Source of the DNA: Papaver somniferum
Lineage: Eukaryota > Streptophyta > Magnoliopsida > Ranunculales > Papaveraceae
Direction: 5' to 3'
DNA: 64,000 nt
NCBI RefSeq assembly: GCF_003573695.1
Contig: NC_039364.1
Coordinates: 230,308,784-230,372,783 of the forward strand
In this document: piece after piece, positions 11,520 through 22,117 of the stretch
Position numbering within the stretch: the first letter of the stretch is position 1
Layout of the letters: every line of letters starts with the position of its first letter
The notes under the pieces: model-generated
The model's input: the letters and a program-made list of their open reading frames with translations, nothing else
Told to the model about the DNA's origin: nothing
Databases searched by the model: none
Position numbers and translations under genes: made by a program

Positions 11520-11700
11520 GGCGGTGGCGGTGGTGGTGGGAGGAGGTGGTAGTGGTAATCGGTGGTTGGTGGTGGTGATAATCGGAGGTGGTGGTGGTGG
11601 TAATCGGCGGTGGTGGGTGGTGGTGGTAATCGGTGGTTGGTGGTGGTGATAATTGGAGGTGGTGGTGGTAATCGGCGGTGGTGAGAGGAGGTGGTGGTTA
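11520..11700. repeat. GGT-rich compound microsatellite
   Basis: The stretch is made of ggtggtggt runs broken by taatcgg. The higher-order unit (taatcggtggttggtggtgg) repeats several times. Confidence 0.8.
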
Positions 11701-11865
11701 TATATATAGGTGGTTATTAGGTTGGTTTTAAATTAAATTAGGTTAAGGATAGGTCAGTCATTTCAACGTTTTAGGACTCCCCTTATCACTATAGGGAATG
11801 TGGCCTAATAAAACCATGCTCCCCTCAAAAAAACCATGGTCCCTAAAAAATCATTCTTAATCTTG

Positions 11866-13212
11866 GACCCCTTACAGTTGCCTAGGCATATTCTTTTTGC
11901 TTGGGCTGGTCTTGTATCAGCTAAACACGTGTCGGGACAGAAGAGTAGTCACAGTGTAACTTAAACTATCCTGTAAATTTTGATCTCAGAAAAGGAGGAG
12001 GAGAGAATGCTATTATTAGGGTTTTCAAAGTTTGTATATTGGAGTTAACAGGTATGTATCTATCTCTCTTCCTTCTCCATGTTTGATTAAGGGTTTGGTT
12101 GATCTTGTTTGTTCTTTGTTTACTTAAAATCAAATTTAGATTTTTGAGTTTTGTCTTCTTTTAAACTTTTTATTTACTTTTGATGGTTTTGGTTGAAATT
12201 TAACTGCGAGGATTCATTCATGAATAAAATGAGTTCAATTTTGCTTGTATGTATGTATCCTCATTTGTTTATATAAGAAACTTTAGGAGAAAAAATAAAA
12301 TAAATAGCCAGGAAACCTTACTCACCTCAGTTGCGGCAAAAATTTGATGTTGGGATGGGGTTTGCTGGTGTCATGTGGAAATAATCTCCTTTAGGTGATT
12401 TGGTATTTCTAGAAATTAGGGGATCGAAAACAACGGGGAGTGCATATAATGCGCCTTACATCATCCATCCTAACTTCGAGATATGATGCAATAAAATTAG
12501 TTGCCTAACTGACGTGCACTTGGCTTATACCTTACATTGCACACACTTGATGTCACTGAGAGCTACAGGAAATATTCAATTGATGAAAACGATTGTTTGG
12601 TTTCCTGTCCGAATATAATTTCCTTTTTCAAAAGTTGAATAAAGAAAAGGATGAGGTTCACCGATTTTACCTGTGATTTCTTAAGCCTACATTGTATCAA
12701 ATTATTCAAACATCAAGTCTGACACCATCTATCGCCGTGCACATAAATCTGGCTTTTGATGAATTCTATTATGTACATGTTTTTTCCTGGAAATTCCATT
12801 TGCGATTCAATAGCACTATACAAAGTCTGATAGTCCAATGGCCCAATTTCGCAGGTTCTTGAAATTTCCGACAACTTAAATTGTCATCTAACTTTTAATC
12901 ATTCTGTAATTGTATTTTAAGATTTAATCGTGCTAGTAGAAATAAAAACTTGAGACGAAGTTACTAGACAACGATCGTACTAAAAAGCAATCTTATTCAC
13001 CATCAGGTACTTAGGACTCTCTCTACACAAGCACGCGAATGAACCAGGTATGCATAACCACCGGATCTAAGGGCAATCTTCCTCTTTTCTGCCAAATTAA
13101 TTAATCTTATGGTTTAGGCGAATTTATTTATAAAAATCCAACTGGGGATCTTTAATTTATTTTTTTGGTGCTGAATTAGGGGTTTGTACAATGTCTTAGT
13201 TAGAACAAGATA
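11866..13212 (+). other. presumed 5' leader and first intron of the next pseudogene
   Basis: Around 11985-12050 there is a leader-like segment ending in gttaacag|gtatgtatc, which fits a 5'UTR exon with a splice donor, followed by a T-rich intron-like stretch. No open frame of note lies between here and the ATG at 13213. I infer, without proof, that this is the 5'UTR and first intron of the gene described next. Confidence 0.35.
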
Positions 13213-14606
13213 ATGGCAATAAGAATGGTCGCAAGTCATGTATCTCAGAGGGTCTTGAGAACATGAGGAGGAACTGGAAGCGTGAGAAACGTTTTCTGGT
13301 CTGCTAACCCTAATTCGGTATGTCAAACTTTCTCTTGTTTGATTTCGTTTTTGAGTCAGAGGCTTTTAATGTTGTAAACTGTTGCATGAAGTTTGATAAT
13401 CTGTTCATTGTTTATCATTTGCAGTATCAAGCTAGGGCCGAAAGACTTCTGAAAACTGAAGCTTAAACTATCAAGGAAGGCGACCCTCAGATTATCAAGG
13501 AATTTATGAAATTCAAAAAGATATACGAGTATGACGAGGTATATGCTTCTCTTATATATCCTTTTTTGCTGGTTTTCAGTGTGATTGTAACATTTACGGT
13601 CGAAAGAAAAAGAGTGATTTTGACAAATGAAAGTTTCAAATAGTAGCTTCACCATATGTATTATCTTGTGGATCATTTCATGTTGAACACTAGCACTTAC
13701 TAAGTCATGATTAAATCATGTCTTTCTTCAGAAACTTCATGTCGAGTCTCATGCAAATATCCTTGCAGCTAGTAAGTCGACGGGAATTACGGTAGCCATT
13801 GCAATTGCAGCTGTAACTTATTATTTTTCTATAAGGCGACCGAAACCACGAATTGAAGAAAGGGCAAGTCCACCGTCCACCCCTCACCCCCACCCCATAT
13901 TATTTCTGTTCTTATTTTTCTGTTCTGAAATTGCTCTTGTTTGTTACTGTTTTAAGAGCAAGTCTTGTGGTGGAAGAGTTCAATCTTCCACGCCACCTCA
14001 GCATTTGGAATTGTGGATGGAAGTGCAAGTGTAGTGGTGGAATAGTGAAAAAATTCTTAATAGCACAAAAATAACGCTATTAAGAATAGCACAAAAAAAA
14101 ACGCTATTTTTAATAGCACTCAGTGCTATTAAGAATAGTTTTTTTTTCCCAACCGTTAGATTTCAACAACTCATTTTAAATTTACGGATAAGAAAAAACG
14201 CTATTCTTAATAGCACTAAGTGCTATTAAGAATAATGTTTCTTGTCTTCTACTGCGGTATTCTGATTAGCGTTTCTTGTCTTCTACTGCGCTATTATGAT
14301 TAGCGTTTTCATGGATTCCACGGACCCTTCCATCAATTCATGAAACCCTGCTTGGATTTTCTGTGGAAGATCCCAACTTGGAAGCTACTAGACTTGACAT
14401 TCCCTGGTTTTTCCACACTTGGAATAGGTTGGATTCTACCATAAGACTTGCTCTAATAATGCATTTTTTTTGTTCTTGCTGCAGAAGCTCACAAGGTTTT
14501 TACAGAGACGAGCCAATTCCTAAGTGATGTGGTTGAGGTTGGAGGACCTGGTTCTGAGTTCAGCCTAAAGTTCCATCTGCTAATTTACACAAGTTACTTA
14601 TGTTAG
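13213..14606 (+). pseudogene. four-exon pseudogene of unknown small membrane protein
   Basis: Four exon-like blocks keep frame across plausible splice sites: 13213-13317 (donor GTATGT), 13425-13538 (acceptor TTTGCAG, donor GTATAT), 13732-13867 (acceptor CTTCAG, weak donor GTCCAC) and 14485-14606 (acceptor CTGCAG, stop TAG). Joined, they would give about 158 residues. The start MAIRMVASHVSQRVLRT looks like an organelle presequence, exon 3 carries one hydrophobic span (GITVAIAIAAVTYYFSI) followed by RRPKPR, and exon 4 reads AHKVFTETSQFLSDVVEVGG. Two in-frame stops, TGA at 13264 and TAA at 13464, break it. A MITE occupies most of the last intron. I do not recognise the family; a mitochondrial inner-membrane protein is only a guess. 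Confidence 0.45.
13956..14453. mobile_element. Tourist/Harbinger-like MITE in an intron
   Basis: The inverted ends GAGCAAGTCTTGTGGTGGAA and (mirrored) ...ataagacttgctc are flanked on both sides by TAA (13953-13955 and 14454-14456), the TWA target preference of PIF/Harbinger elements. The 498-base interior holds perfect palindromes such as the one around 14203-14235 (TATTCTTAATAGCACT and its complement). The element ends only about 30 bases before the acceptor of the last exon of the surrounding pseudogene. Confidence 0.7.
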
Positions 14607-15128
14607 ACTAATTAATACAATTGGATAAAACCACTAGTAAAATTTGTTAACCTTATGTCAGTATGTTTTGATTCTATCTTCTATGGGCAATGCAGTGCGC
14701 TAAGTTATGTTAGCTATTTAGACCCACAAATACAGTCAGCATTTTTGTGAAACCTCTTGGTAATGTTTCTAGCCATGTCATTAAGTTTTAATGTTGGGAA
14801 TTGCTCAGCATTTATCCGTTGTCCTCCCCTCAGTCTTCAGCTGTAATTTTTATTTTTATTTTTATGTTCCTTCTATTGTTGCTAATCATTTTGGTTAGTT
14901 GTATTAGCTGTGTTTGTAAACTTGCTGGGTAGACAGATTAAGCAGTGTGTTAATAAACTGACATCTGTTAATAGTAGATTTGTGTGGCTAAATCTGCTTA
15001 GCTTATATTGCCACAATTAACGGGTGTTTACCTCAGCTAGGAGAGGGTATGTACATGCACAATTGAACCTTGGCTCTCTAATATATATCTTTTTCTTTTT
15101 CTTTTTTAATAGGAAAGATGAAGGAAAC
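14607..15128. other. intergenic, no features seen
   Basis: The stretch is T-rich sequence downstream of the pseudogene, with no coding frame, inverted repeat or RNA gene that I can support. Confidence 0.4.
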
Positions 15129-15556
15129 TTAAAAGTTTAAACAGAGACCATCCATTGTTTTTCCCTTATAAGAGAAAATCAAATCCATTGCCATTCGACT
15201 CATTACTCTTCTGCCACATTTGGCAAAAAAATCAGCAATTACTAAAAAATCAGCAATTATTAGCTCCCTTGGTACATACCCATGAGTTAAAAGAATCACG
15301 AACCTATAATTACTAATCACGAACCATCCATTTTTTTCCCTTATAAGAGAAAATCAAATCCATTGCAATTCATTGTCATTCGACTCATTACTCTTCTGCC
15401 ACATTTGGCTAAAAAAGCAGCAATTTCATTTAGCTCCCTTGGTAAATACCCATGAGTTAAAAGAATCACGAACCTATAATTACTAATGACATTATTGTAT
15501 GCAAATTGCTCCTCACATGTTCCTGCATCGTTAAAAGCTTTGTCTATAGCTCATAG
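15129..15556 (-). pseudogene. LINE-type RNase H (RVT_3-like) fragment, tandemly duplicated
   Basis: On the minus strand the segment at about 15380-15550 reads AYNNVISNYRFVILLTHGY, LPRELNEIAAFLAKCGRRV. This is the HVPRExNxxADxLAKxG motif that ends the RNase H domain of plant LINE retrotransposons. A second copy of the same block follows at 15129-15320 (VPRELIIADF, FFAKCGRRVMSRMAMD), offset by about 171 bases, so the 3' end has been tandemly duplicated. No reverse transcriptase is present. The upstream side is cut by the insertion of the element at 15565. Confidence 0.6.
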
Positions 15557-15564
15557 TTTTGGTT

Positions 15565-17584
15565 GGGGAAAATTAGACGCAGGCTCAAAAAAAAAAAAAA
15601 ATTTTATTATCAGGCCCACAATTAATTTTAGGTACCGTGATACCCAAAATTATTCAAAATTACTCAGAATCAATACATAATTCGTTATGCATACTATTTT
15701 TTCACGGATAACTCTTTATGCATATTATTTTTTTCAGGGGTATAATTCGCAACGCAACTTGGACATAACATATCTAAAAACTGCGCCTTGGAATTTTACA
15801 AATTTTATATCGTTGGAAATCTTTTAAAGAGAGCTACGCAACGAGTAAAAGCAACAATATCAAATTTTTGTTTTTCACAAAAAAATCGGAGGTGATCATC
15901 ATTTTAGGCAAAATTTTCGAAAATTTGATACATAACCATTATGCAGCTACCAAAAAAGATGCATAACACATTCTGCAGACACATAACGAATTACACAACC
16001 ATTTTCTCGACTGCATAATAAATTATGCATCTGCATAACAAAGTTATGCATCTATAACAAGTTATGTAGCCATTGTTTTGGTTGATTTTAGTGCGTACAT
16101 AAAAAATTGATGCATAAATGCATTATGCATCCATATTTACGGATGCATATCAGGTTATGCATCCATTTTCTCGATGCGTAAAAGATTGTGCAACAATTTT
16201 CTCGATGCATAATGCATTATGCAGCCATATTTTCGGATGCATAACAGGTTATGCGTCCATTTTCACGACTGCATACCATGTTATGTAGATATTGTCGTAG
16301 GCGCATGATAAGTTATGCAACCTTATTTTTTGTTGGTTTCAATACTAACAAAAAAATAGCTGCATAACGTGTTATGCTACCGTTTTCTGGACTGCATAAC
16401 AAGTAATGTAACAAATTTTGTAGATGCATAATAGGTCATGCCTCCATTTTCACAACTGCATAACATGTTATGCAGTCATTTTCTCGACTGCATGACAGGT
16501 TATGCAATATAAAATTGTTCTTGCCCAAAGGTTAATAGACAAGGTCAATAGGATTTACATTAGCTTTATATGAAACAGATTCAAATATGGACCGACACAT
16601 GAATTCTAAGATTCATAATGTTTAATACACTTCCTCCCAATGGATGACCGTATTGCAGCTTATAAGCCTACTGTCAGTGTGTGGCTATTCCAGTTCCAAG
16701 ATAGAGATGCTTTCACAGAACCGCAAAACAGCCATCATAGCCATCAACTCTATCTCATGTGAATTTCAACATGTTAAATAGCCTATACATGAACAAACCA
16801 AATCTTTCCCCATAGTTTTTACAGTATTAAACTCATATGCTTTAATTTTTCTATCTATCTTATTTGCGTAAAACCATACACATGTTCTCATATTGAATCA
16901 GTTCAATCCATATACAATAACACTTACATGATTGACCTAATCCAACATCTCTACACAAAATTTTCTAAACATCCTCACTATGCAGTGGCGCAAGTAGGTC
17001 ATAGTGGCAACTGCCGCAATCTCAATTAAACCCACAAACCAATTTTAAAGAAAGAAATACCTTTTGATTAAGTGATGGAGGTGTTTCTGAAGAAGAAGGT
17101 AATCTCATTTTCCAAAGCAAGTGATTTCTATCTTCTTGAATTCTTTTCAGACATTTCTCTCTAAGCTGTAAATGAAAATTAAACAGAAACCCATTATTAA
17201 TTCATCGGTTTTACGAACAAAATCAACAAAATTGAAGGGAACCGATAGAAAACAAAAAGAGCGAATTTAGGAAAATTAGGTTAAAAATGGATGCGGAGAA
17301 TGATGAGAAATACCTTTTGTTTCCAATTGTGTTGATTGGATTCAATATGAGTTCATGTATGTCGATGGTCTCCGATTCCTTCCATAAAATTGTGTTTGCA
17401 AGCTCTGAATTTTTGTTGGTTGCCATGAAAGAAAAAACGAGGAAGAATAAGTAAAGAAACAATTTTAGAAAATTTCTGTGTGGGAGAAATTTTCACCGCG
17501 GAAATGGGTGCGTGCCTGAACTTTTGGGACGGTGGGTTTCACAGTGGCCAAAATCTGAAAAATGGGTCTCCCTGTAGTTTTCAC
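15565..17584 (-). mobile_element. Mutator-like element, copy A, with TGCATAA palindrome array
   Basis: This is the same family as 22118-23576 but inverted. The left end GGGGAAAATTAGACGCAGGC matches the complement of that copy's right end, and the right end (atgggtctccctgtagtttt) matches the complement of its left end. The two termini are imperfect inverted repeats (GTGAAAACTA against GGGAAAATTA). TTTTGGTT occurs immediately on both sides (15557-15564 and 17585-17592). The interior carries an array of hairpin-like words (15960-16510) and a possible captured fragment reading MATNKNSELANTILWKESET on the minus strand (about 17310-17424). No transposase is visible. Confidence 0.6.
15960..16510. 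repeat. array of ATAACAGGTTATGCA-type palindromes
   Basis: Units of about 40-48 bases repeat the words gactgcataac, ggttatgcatcc and attttctcgactgcata with many substitutions. Each unit is a partial palindrome centred on GCATAA...TTATGC. Confidence 0.7.
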
Positions 17585-17592
17585 TTTTGGTT

Positions 17593-18244
17593 TCTTTAAG
17601 AAAAGAAGCGTTAAAATTTATTTTAGTGAAACTTGGCTCGTGAAAAGTCCATTGGTCGTCATTTATAGTGTCGAAGTATACCCACTAGAATTTTGCTTGC
17701 TTGTAACTCTCACCTGGATTTATTTAAAATTCTTGGAAAATTTATACCTAATAGTGCCATATATAATTTCGGAACTTGAATGAAGTTTGTAAAATTCTTG
17801 GAGCCTACCTTGATCTGTTTTTTTGTTTTATAATTTGGTGTTGAAATTATTTACTATAATGATTAAGACCTAAGTCTTGAACAACGGTTATATTTTTATT
17901 TGAAAACAAAGATGTGTTTTGTATCCGGCAACTTTAAAATCATGTGAAATCAACAATTAGATATTCCTGAATAAATTTTCTAAGTTTCAGCTGAGGTAAA
18001 AATGTCAACATGAAATCGTTATTTATTAGTTAAAACCTAAATAAATTTGTTTCAGCTGAGGTAGAAATGTCAACATGAACATAAATTAAATTAGCCCAAT
18101 TAAATTATTTAACGAGCTTAAGCTTATTAGCTGGACTTCGACTATGATATTGATGTTTGGGAAAGAATTACTTGTCAGCTTAAGCTTATTATCCCAAATA
18201 AATTACTTAATCAGGCTTTTGGGCATTGAGTTTGGGCCAAAATT
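17593..18244. other. intergenic with a short tandem duplication
   Basis: A block of about 60 bases, with core tttcagctgaggtaaaaatg, is present twice in tandem (about 17986 and 18050). No gene is supported. The right edge joins the retroelement fragment below without a clear boundary. Confidence 0.4.
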
Positions 18245-19839
18245 CGGGCTCAAAAATTGGGGTATTACGTTGTTCCTCACAGGCGATCAAAGCAAACTTC
18301 TCCGCATATATGGATTTTTCAGCATCTGTAGTTATTTGGCTTAGTTTGTTTCTTCTTCCACATATTCTTGTTTTTCACTTTTGGATTATCATGAAAGGGA
18401 TCACTTTTAGAACCTTTGAGATATATCTCCATCTTTCCCTGGAGATTTTCAACATCCAAAATCATGGACTTTCCTTTTCCATTTTCATGGAATCCTCTTG
18501 ACACTCAATGCACCGTTGATTTTCTTTGGTACCCACATCTGAGTGCGTTTAGGAAAAACTTGAACCTTCCTCCAATTTTTTTCAAGATTTATCGGAAGAG
18601 AATTGGATTGACTATTCTTTTGCAAGTTAGTCTTTCTCCAATTGGGAGCATCGGATCTTGTATTGCCTTTTTCAAAGTTTTTTTTTCTATGATCTGACGA
18701 TTATGAAAGGGATTAATATGACGTTCATAGGAAAATTTAGGATTATCACAACATTGATTCCTCTGCCTTAAGGTTGGAAGTTTTCAACCCATAATATCAA
18801 GGGGATTAACCTTGATATAAGATCTAGGTTTGATTATTTTTTGTGAAGTCCAAACAAGAACATCGTGAAGTTTCCCATTCCTTATGCGAAAACGACAACC
18901 CCTTTGTAGGTGAATTTTATTTCCACGATAATAGAAAACATAAAGAATGTTCTTTACTTGGATGCGTGTGTGTTGGCTTTGGAGCTTGATAGACTTTGCT
19001 CTTTCAAACATTAACTGAAGGTGAAGGTACTTATGTTTTCCAATCAGTGGAAGCTATTGGTTGAGAAGAATCACTAATATTAACAAATTTTACCTCTTTG
19101 ATAGTAATTGGAGCATTTATTCCCTTATAACCCAATCCTCGTGTATCACGATGATTTTTACTTGCTCCTAACATTAAGGTTAATTTGTTTGAGTTAGCAC
19201 TGAACTTTTTCAAGTCCACTTCTAACGTCTTGATTTTATTGACAGTAATAGCTAGATCAGCCTCAAGGCATTTTTCTTGAGAGAGACAAGCACTTTCTCT
19301 GTCTTCATAACTCTCTGTTGGGAGTTAATCCTTGCTTCAGTTGTAGCAAGTGTGTCCTCCAACTTACAGAAATCTCAACGAAGATTATCACATTCAAGTG
19401 ACTTTTTACATAGGTTTTCCTCACGATCATTAAGGATAGATTTGAAATAATACAGTTTACTATCATAACCTTTATAAATTCTTCAAAATTTCAAGTTTTC
19501 TCGACAAAGGAGAATTAAAAAGAGTGAGGCAAGAAGTCATCATCTTTATCTTTGCCAATGGTTATAAAATCTCAATGTATCCTGAGATATCCTTATCTAC
19601 ATCTCTATCAATATCTGAGTCAGCTTCATCGGAAACTTTATCCAACTATTCACTCGAGGCGTTTTTATGAAGAATTTCAGATGATGATCTTGATGAGAGA
19701 GTCCCATCAGGTGTGAATTCTAAACTTTGAGCAAAAACATATTTTGTGTGTTTCATATTCAAAAACATGTCTATAGGTCAGATCATTACAAACACATACT
19801 TATAAGGTCTTTACAGTCTTTGATTGTTCTGATATCAAT
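18245..19839 (-). pseudogene. degenerate copia (Sirevirus-like) gag remnant
   Basis: Read on the minus strand from the LTR at 19840, the leader runs into a broken gag-like reading. One block includes ANSNKLTLMLGASKNHRDTR and RGLGYKGI. The next has RGNKIHLQRGC, a CCHC zinc-knuckle relic in which the first cysteines appear lost, followed by WTSQKIIKPRSYIKVNP. Further on TDAEKSIYAEKFALIACEEQ marks the gag-to-protease region. Blocks sit in different frames with stops. The element is cut off at about 18245, so protease, integrase and reverse transcriptase are missing. Confidence 0.6.
19826..19838 (-). other. decayed primer-binding site
   Basis: On the minus strand the LTR end TTTTCA is followed by ATTGATATCAGAACA. 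This differs at a few positions from the initiator-tRNA-Met site TGGTATCAGAGC that follows the better preserved LTR at 32618. Position and spacing agree with a 5' LTR on the minus strand. Confidence 0.6.
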
Positions 19840-21813
19840 TGAAAATGAGAGAGTACCAAGTATACCACCAACTTTTTCATTCGGACCTATAAGACAAAAC
19901 CTAATACTATCAACAAGTATACATTCAGAAAATATCCTTGTATATGATTACATATACAATTTATCTTTCTTGTACAATCAATAGTTTAGATCAAAGATCT
20001 GTAAACCTGATTGTGTACAAGAAATCTTGGACGATCTCAAAAATCAATGTTCAAGACCAACCTAGTATGCACTGAACAGTACCCGAACTGAATTCCAACA
20101 AGATTCTAATCTGTATTTTAAGATAAAAAATCACAAGAACAAGTTTTATAGGTTTATACAATCTTAGTTAAAAAAATTCTAGGTTGAATATCGAATCACT
20201 TGGTTTTATAATGTGGAAGTAAAAAGTAAATCTAAACACATAGATATTGTTAAAGAGGAAAACCGCACCTACAGAAAACCCCGGGGACCTCGTCTAGCTT
20301 TGGACACCAAACTGTATTAAGCCGCTACATACACTAGCCTACTATCATACTTCATACCGGAATGTTGTTGAAACCGAATAAATCCTCCAAGCAATTGTAG
20401 TCGTTCTCCTTACTTCAACCTAAGTGAAGGTTTTTATATTTTTTGCCTTTCACAAAACACATGTTATTTCCTTTTAGATGTGGATCAAGTTTTTGGAAAT
20501 CTTATGTTTGTTTCGAGCAACTAATAGGTAAAAAGTAGATATCAAAACAAACTTGTAGAATTAAGGTTTAAACTCTTCAAAACTTGTAAGGATACCTATT
20601 TTAAAACAAGAGCAAATCTAGAGATATCTTGTAAAACTTTAAGGAATTTATGAGACACCTTATATGAAGTTTTATTTCTAATCTAGATTTCTACCAACTA
20701 GTGTCGGTATACAATCTTAGATTGAAATTTATCAAGTCTAGGATTTTTAATCAACAATCTTTGAATGACCTTATATCATAAGAGAAGAAACTTATGATAG
20801 ACAAGGATTATTGAATTAACTGAGATACAAGTTCTGTAACTATCTAAGAAGATTATCACCAACTTGTGCTTTGCGATCTTTGAGCAAAGTCTTATTATCT
20901 CACTCTTGTTCTTGAAAAACAAAAGTAGTGGAAAACAACCTTATGAAGCATACACAAATTTTCCAAGGGATGTTTTGTGTAGCTTACATGAACCTTCTAT
21001 TTATAGTGAATGGTAGCTTGAATCCTCAGCAAGTTCGTGAGCTATTTTACTTTTTCAAGACTCTTCTTATTTTGAGAATCTTTCTTAAGTTTTAACTCTA
21101 ATATAAATAATTAAATAAATAATTACTTAGCATAAACTTTATTTTTTGCAATTGTCTTTTAATAAATAAGACAAATCACAATTTAACTTCGGAAGGAATT
21201 TAAAACATCACACACACTTTAGTATGGCAATCAATTATGTGTGGAAGAATAGTCATCTTGTTTAGAAGAGGAAACATCAAAAGCTTACTAAAAAAGGCAT
21301 CTAGTCACGTTTTTGCGGTTTAGTCCATGAACTGTTGCATAAATCACTCATAGCTTCTTCGTTATAACTCGGAATTTAGTGATTCTTGGCTCGTTGAATT
21401 TGTACTTGCATTCACTACAACATTGAGACCTTTAAAGGGATAAAGGTCATTCTCAATAAAGTCTTGTCTCAAACATCCTCGAGTCTATACATAAATATAA
21501 ATTTACCGTTATATGAATTGTTCCATAGAGTTGGCACTTGTTTCGATAGATTAGAAAGGTAGAATTAAACAGGAGTTCCAAATGAAATTAGTATCCACAT
21601 ACCTATATCGATGAAGTCCTCGTTGATGTCTTCGTTGTCGTTCAGTCCTCAATCTTCAAAGTTATTCGATGATTTCTGATACTCAACTACCGTACTCTAA
21701 TCATAATCCGAGACTTAACTTTAGACTAGAAATCAAGACATAGTTTTGTGCAACTAACATCGATAAGCTTGATATATCGAAACTTGAGAGTTTGACTGAG
21801 CAGTGATCTAACA
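19840..21813 (-). repeat. 5' LTR of a Sirevirus-like copia element (minus strand)
   Basis: On the minus strand it starts TGTTAGATCACTGCTCAGTC at 21813 and ends ...CTCTCTCATTTTCA at 19840, for 1,974 bases. It has the family's internal landmarks: gaggaaaaccgcacc near 20256, cggggacctcgtctag near 20282, and a TATA segment CACTATAAATAGAAGG (complement of about 20994-21009). It is followed by a primer-binding-site relic and gag. The other end of the element is missing, so no target-site duplication can be tested. Confidence 0.7.
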
Positions 21814-22108
21814 CATATATCCTAAGATGGTTTATATAAAAGGATTTATTTGGATTTTATATTCATTTTTAATATTACTTCGATTATACAATACATTAAC
21901 GATATGACTGGTTCTTACAGAAGGTGTGATCTCAAGGTTCAAAATATAAAGGTTAAGACCCGGGCGTGCGACGTGTTTTCAAGGAGTGGTTTAGAAAGAA
22001 CAAGATGGAAACCAAGATCGGAAGGTCGTGGTTCCAGGATTAGTTCTACATAAAGTGTGTTCTCAAATCTTGTATAAAAAAATACTGGTTGTATATAGTT
22101 CAGCAAGG
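21814..22108. repeat. repetitive host sequence of the nested-insertion site
   Basis: This stretch and 23586-23822 share words of the type cttacagaaggtgtgatctc / tcacaaaaggtgtgggccca. They appear to be one older repeat into which the next elements inserted. Confidence 0.4.
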
Positions 22109-22117
22109 ATGTGAAAT
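22109..22117. repeat. target-site duplication ATGTGAAAT (left)
   Basis: This 9-base direct repeat matches 23577-23585 exactly. Confidence 0.65.

Larger units (their letters stand above)
10178..11855. mobile_element. Mutator-like non-autonomous element with 10-bp TSD
   Basis: The termini are inverted repeats of about 50 bases: left GATTTTTTGGGGACCATGG followed by a second accatggttttatt block, and the mirrored right end accatggtccctaaaaaatc. The same 10 bases, CTTAATCTTG, lie at 10168-10177 and 11856-11865. Long TIRs plus a 9-11-bp duplication fit Mutator-like elements. The interior has no transposase. It holds a dense set of GTTCGGTT/AACCGAAC motifs (about 10570-11310) and a GGT-rich microsatellite (about 11520-11700). 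Confidence 0.75.
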
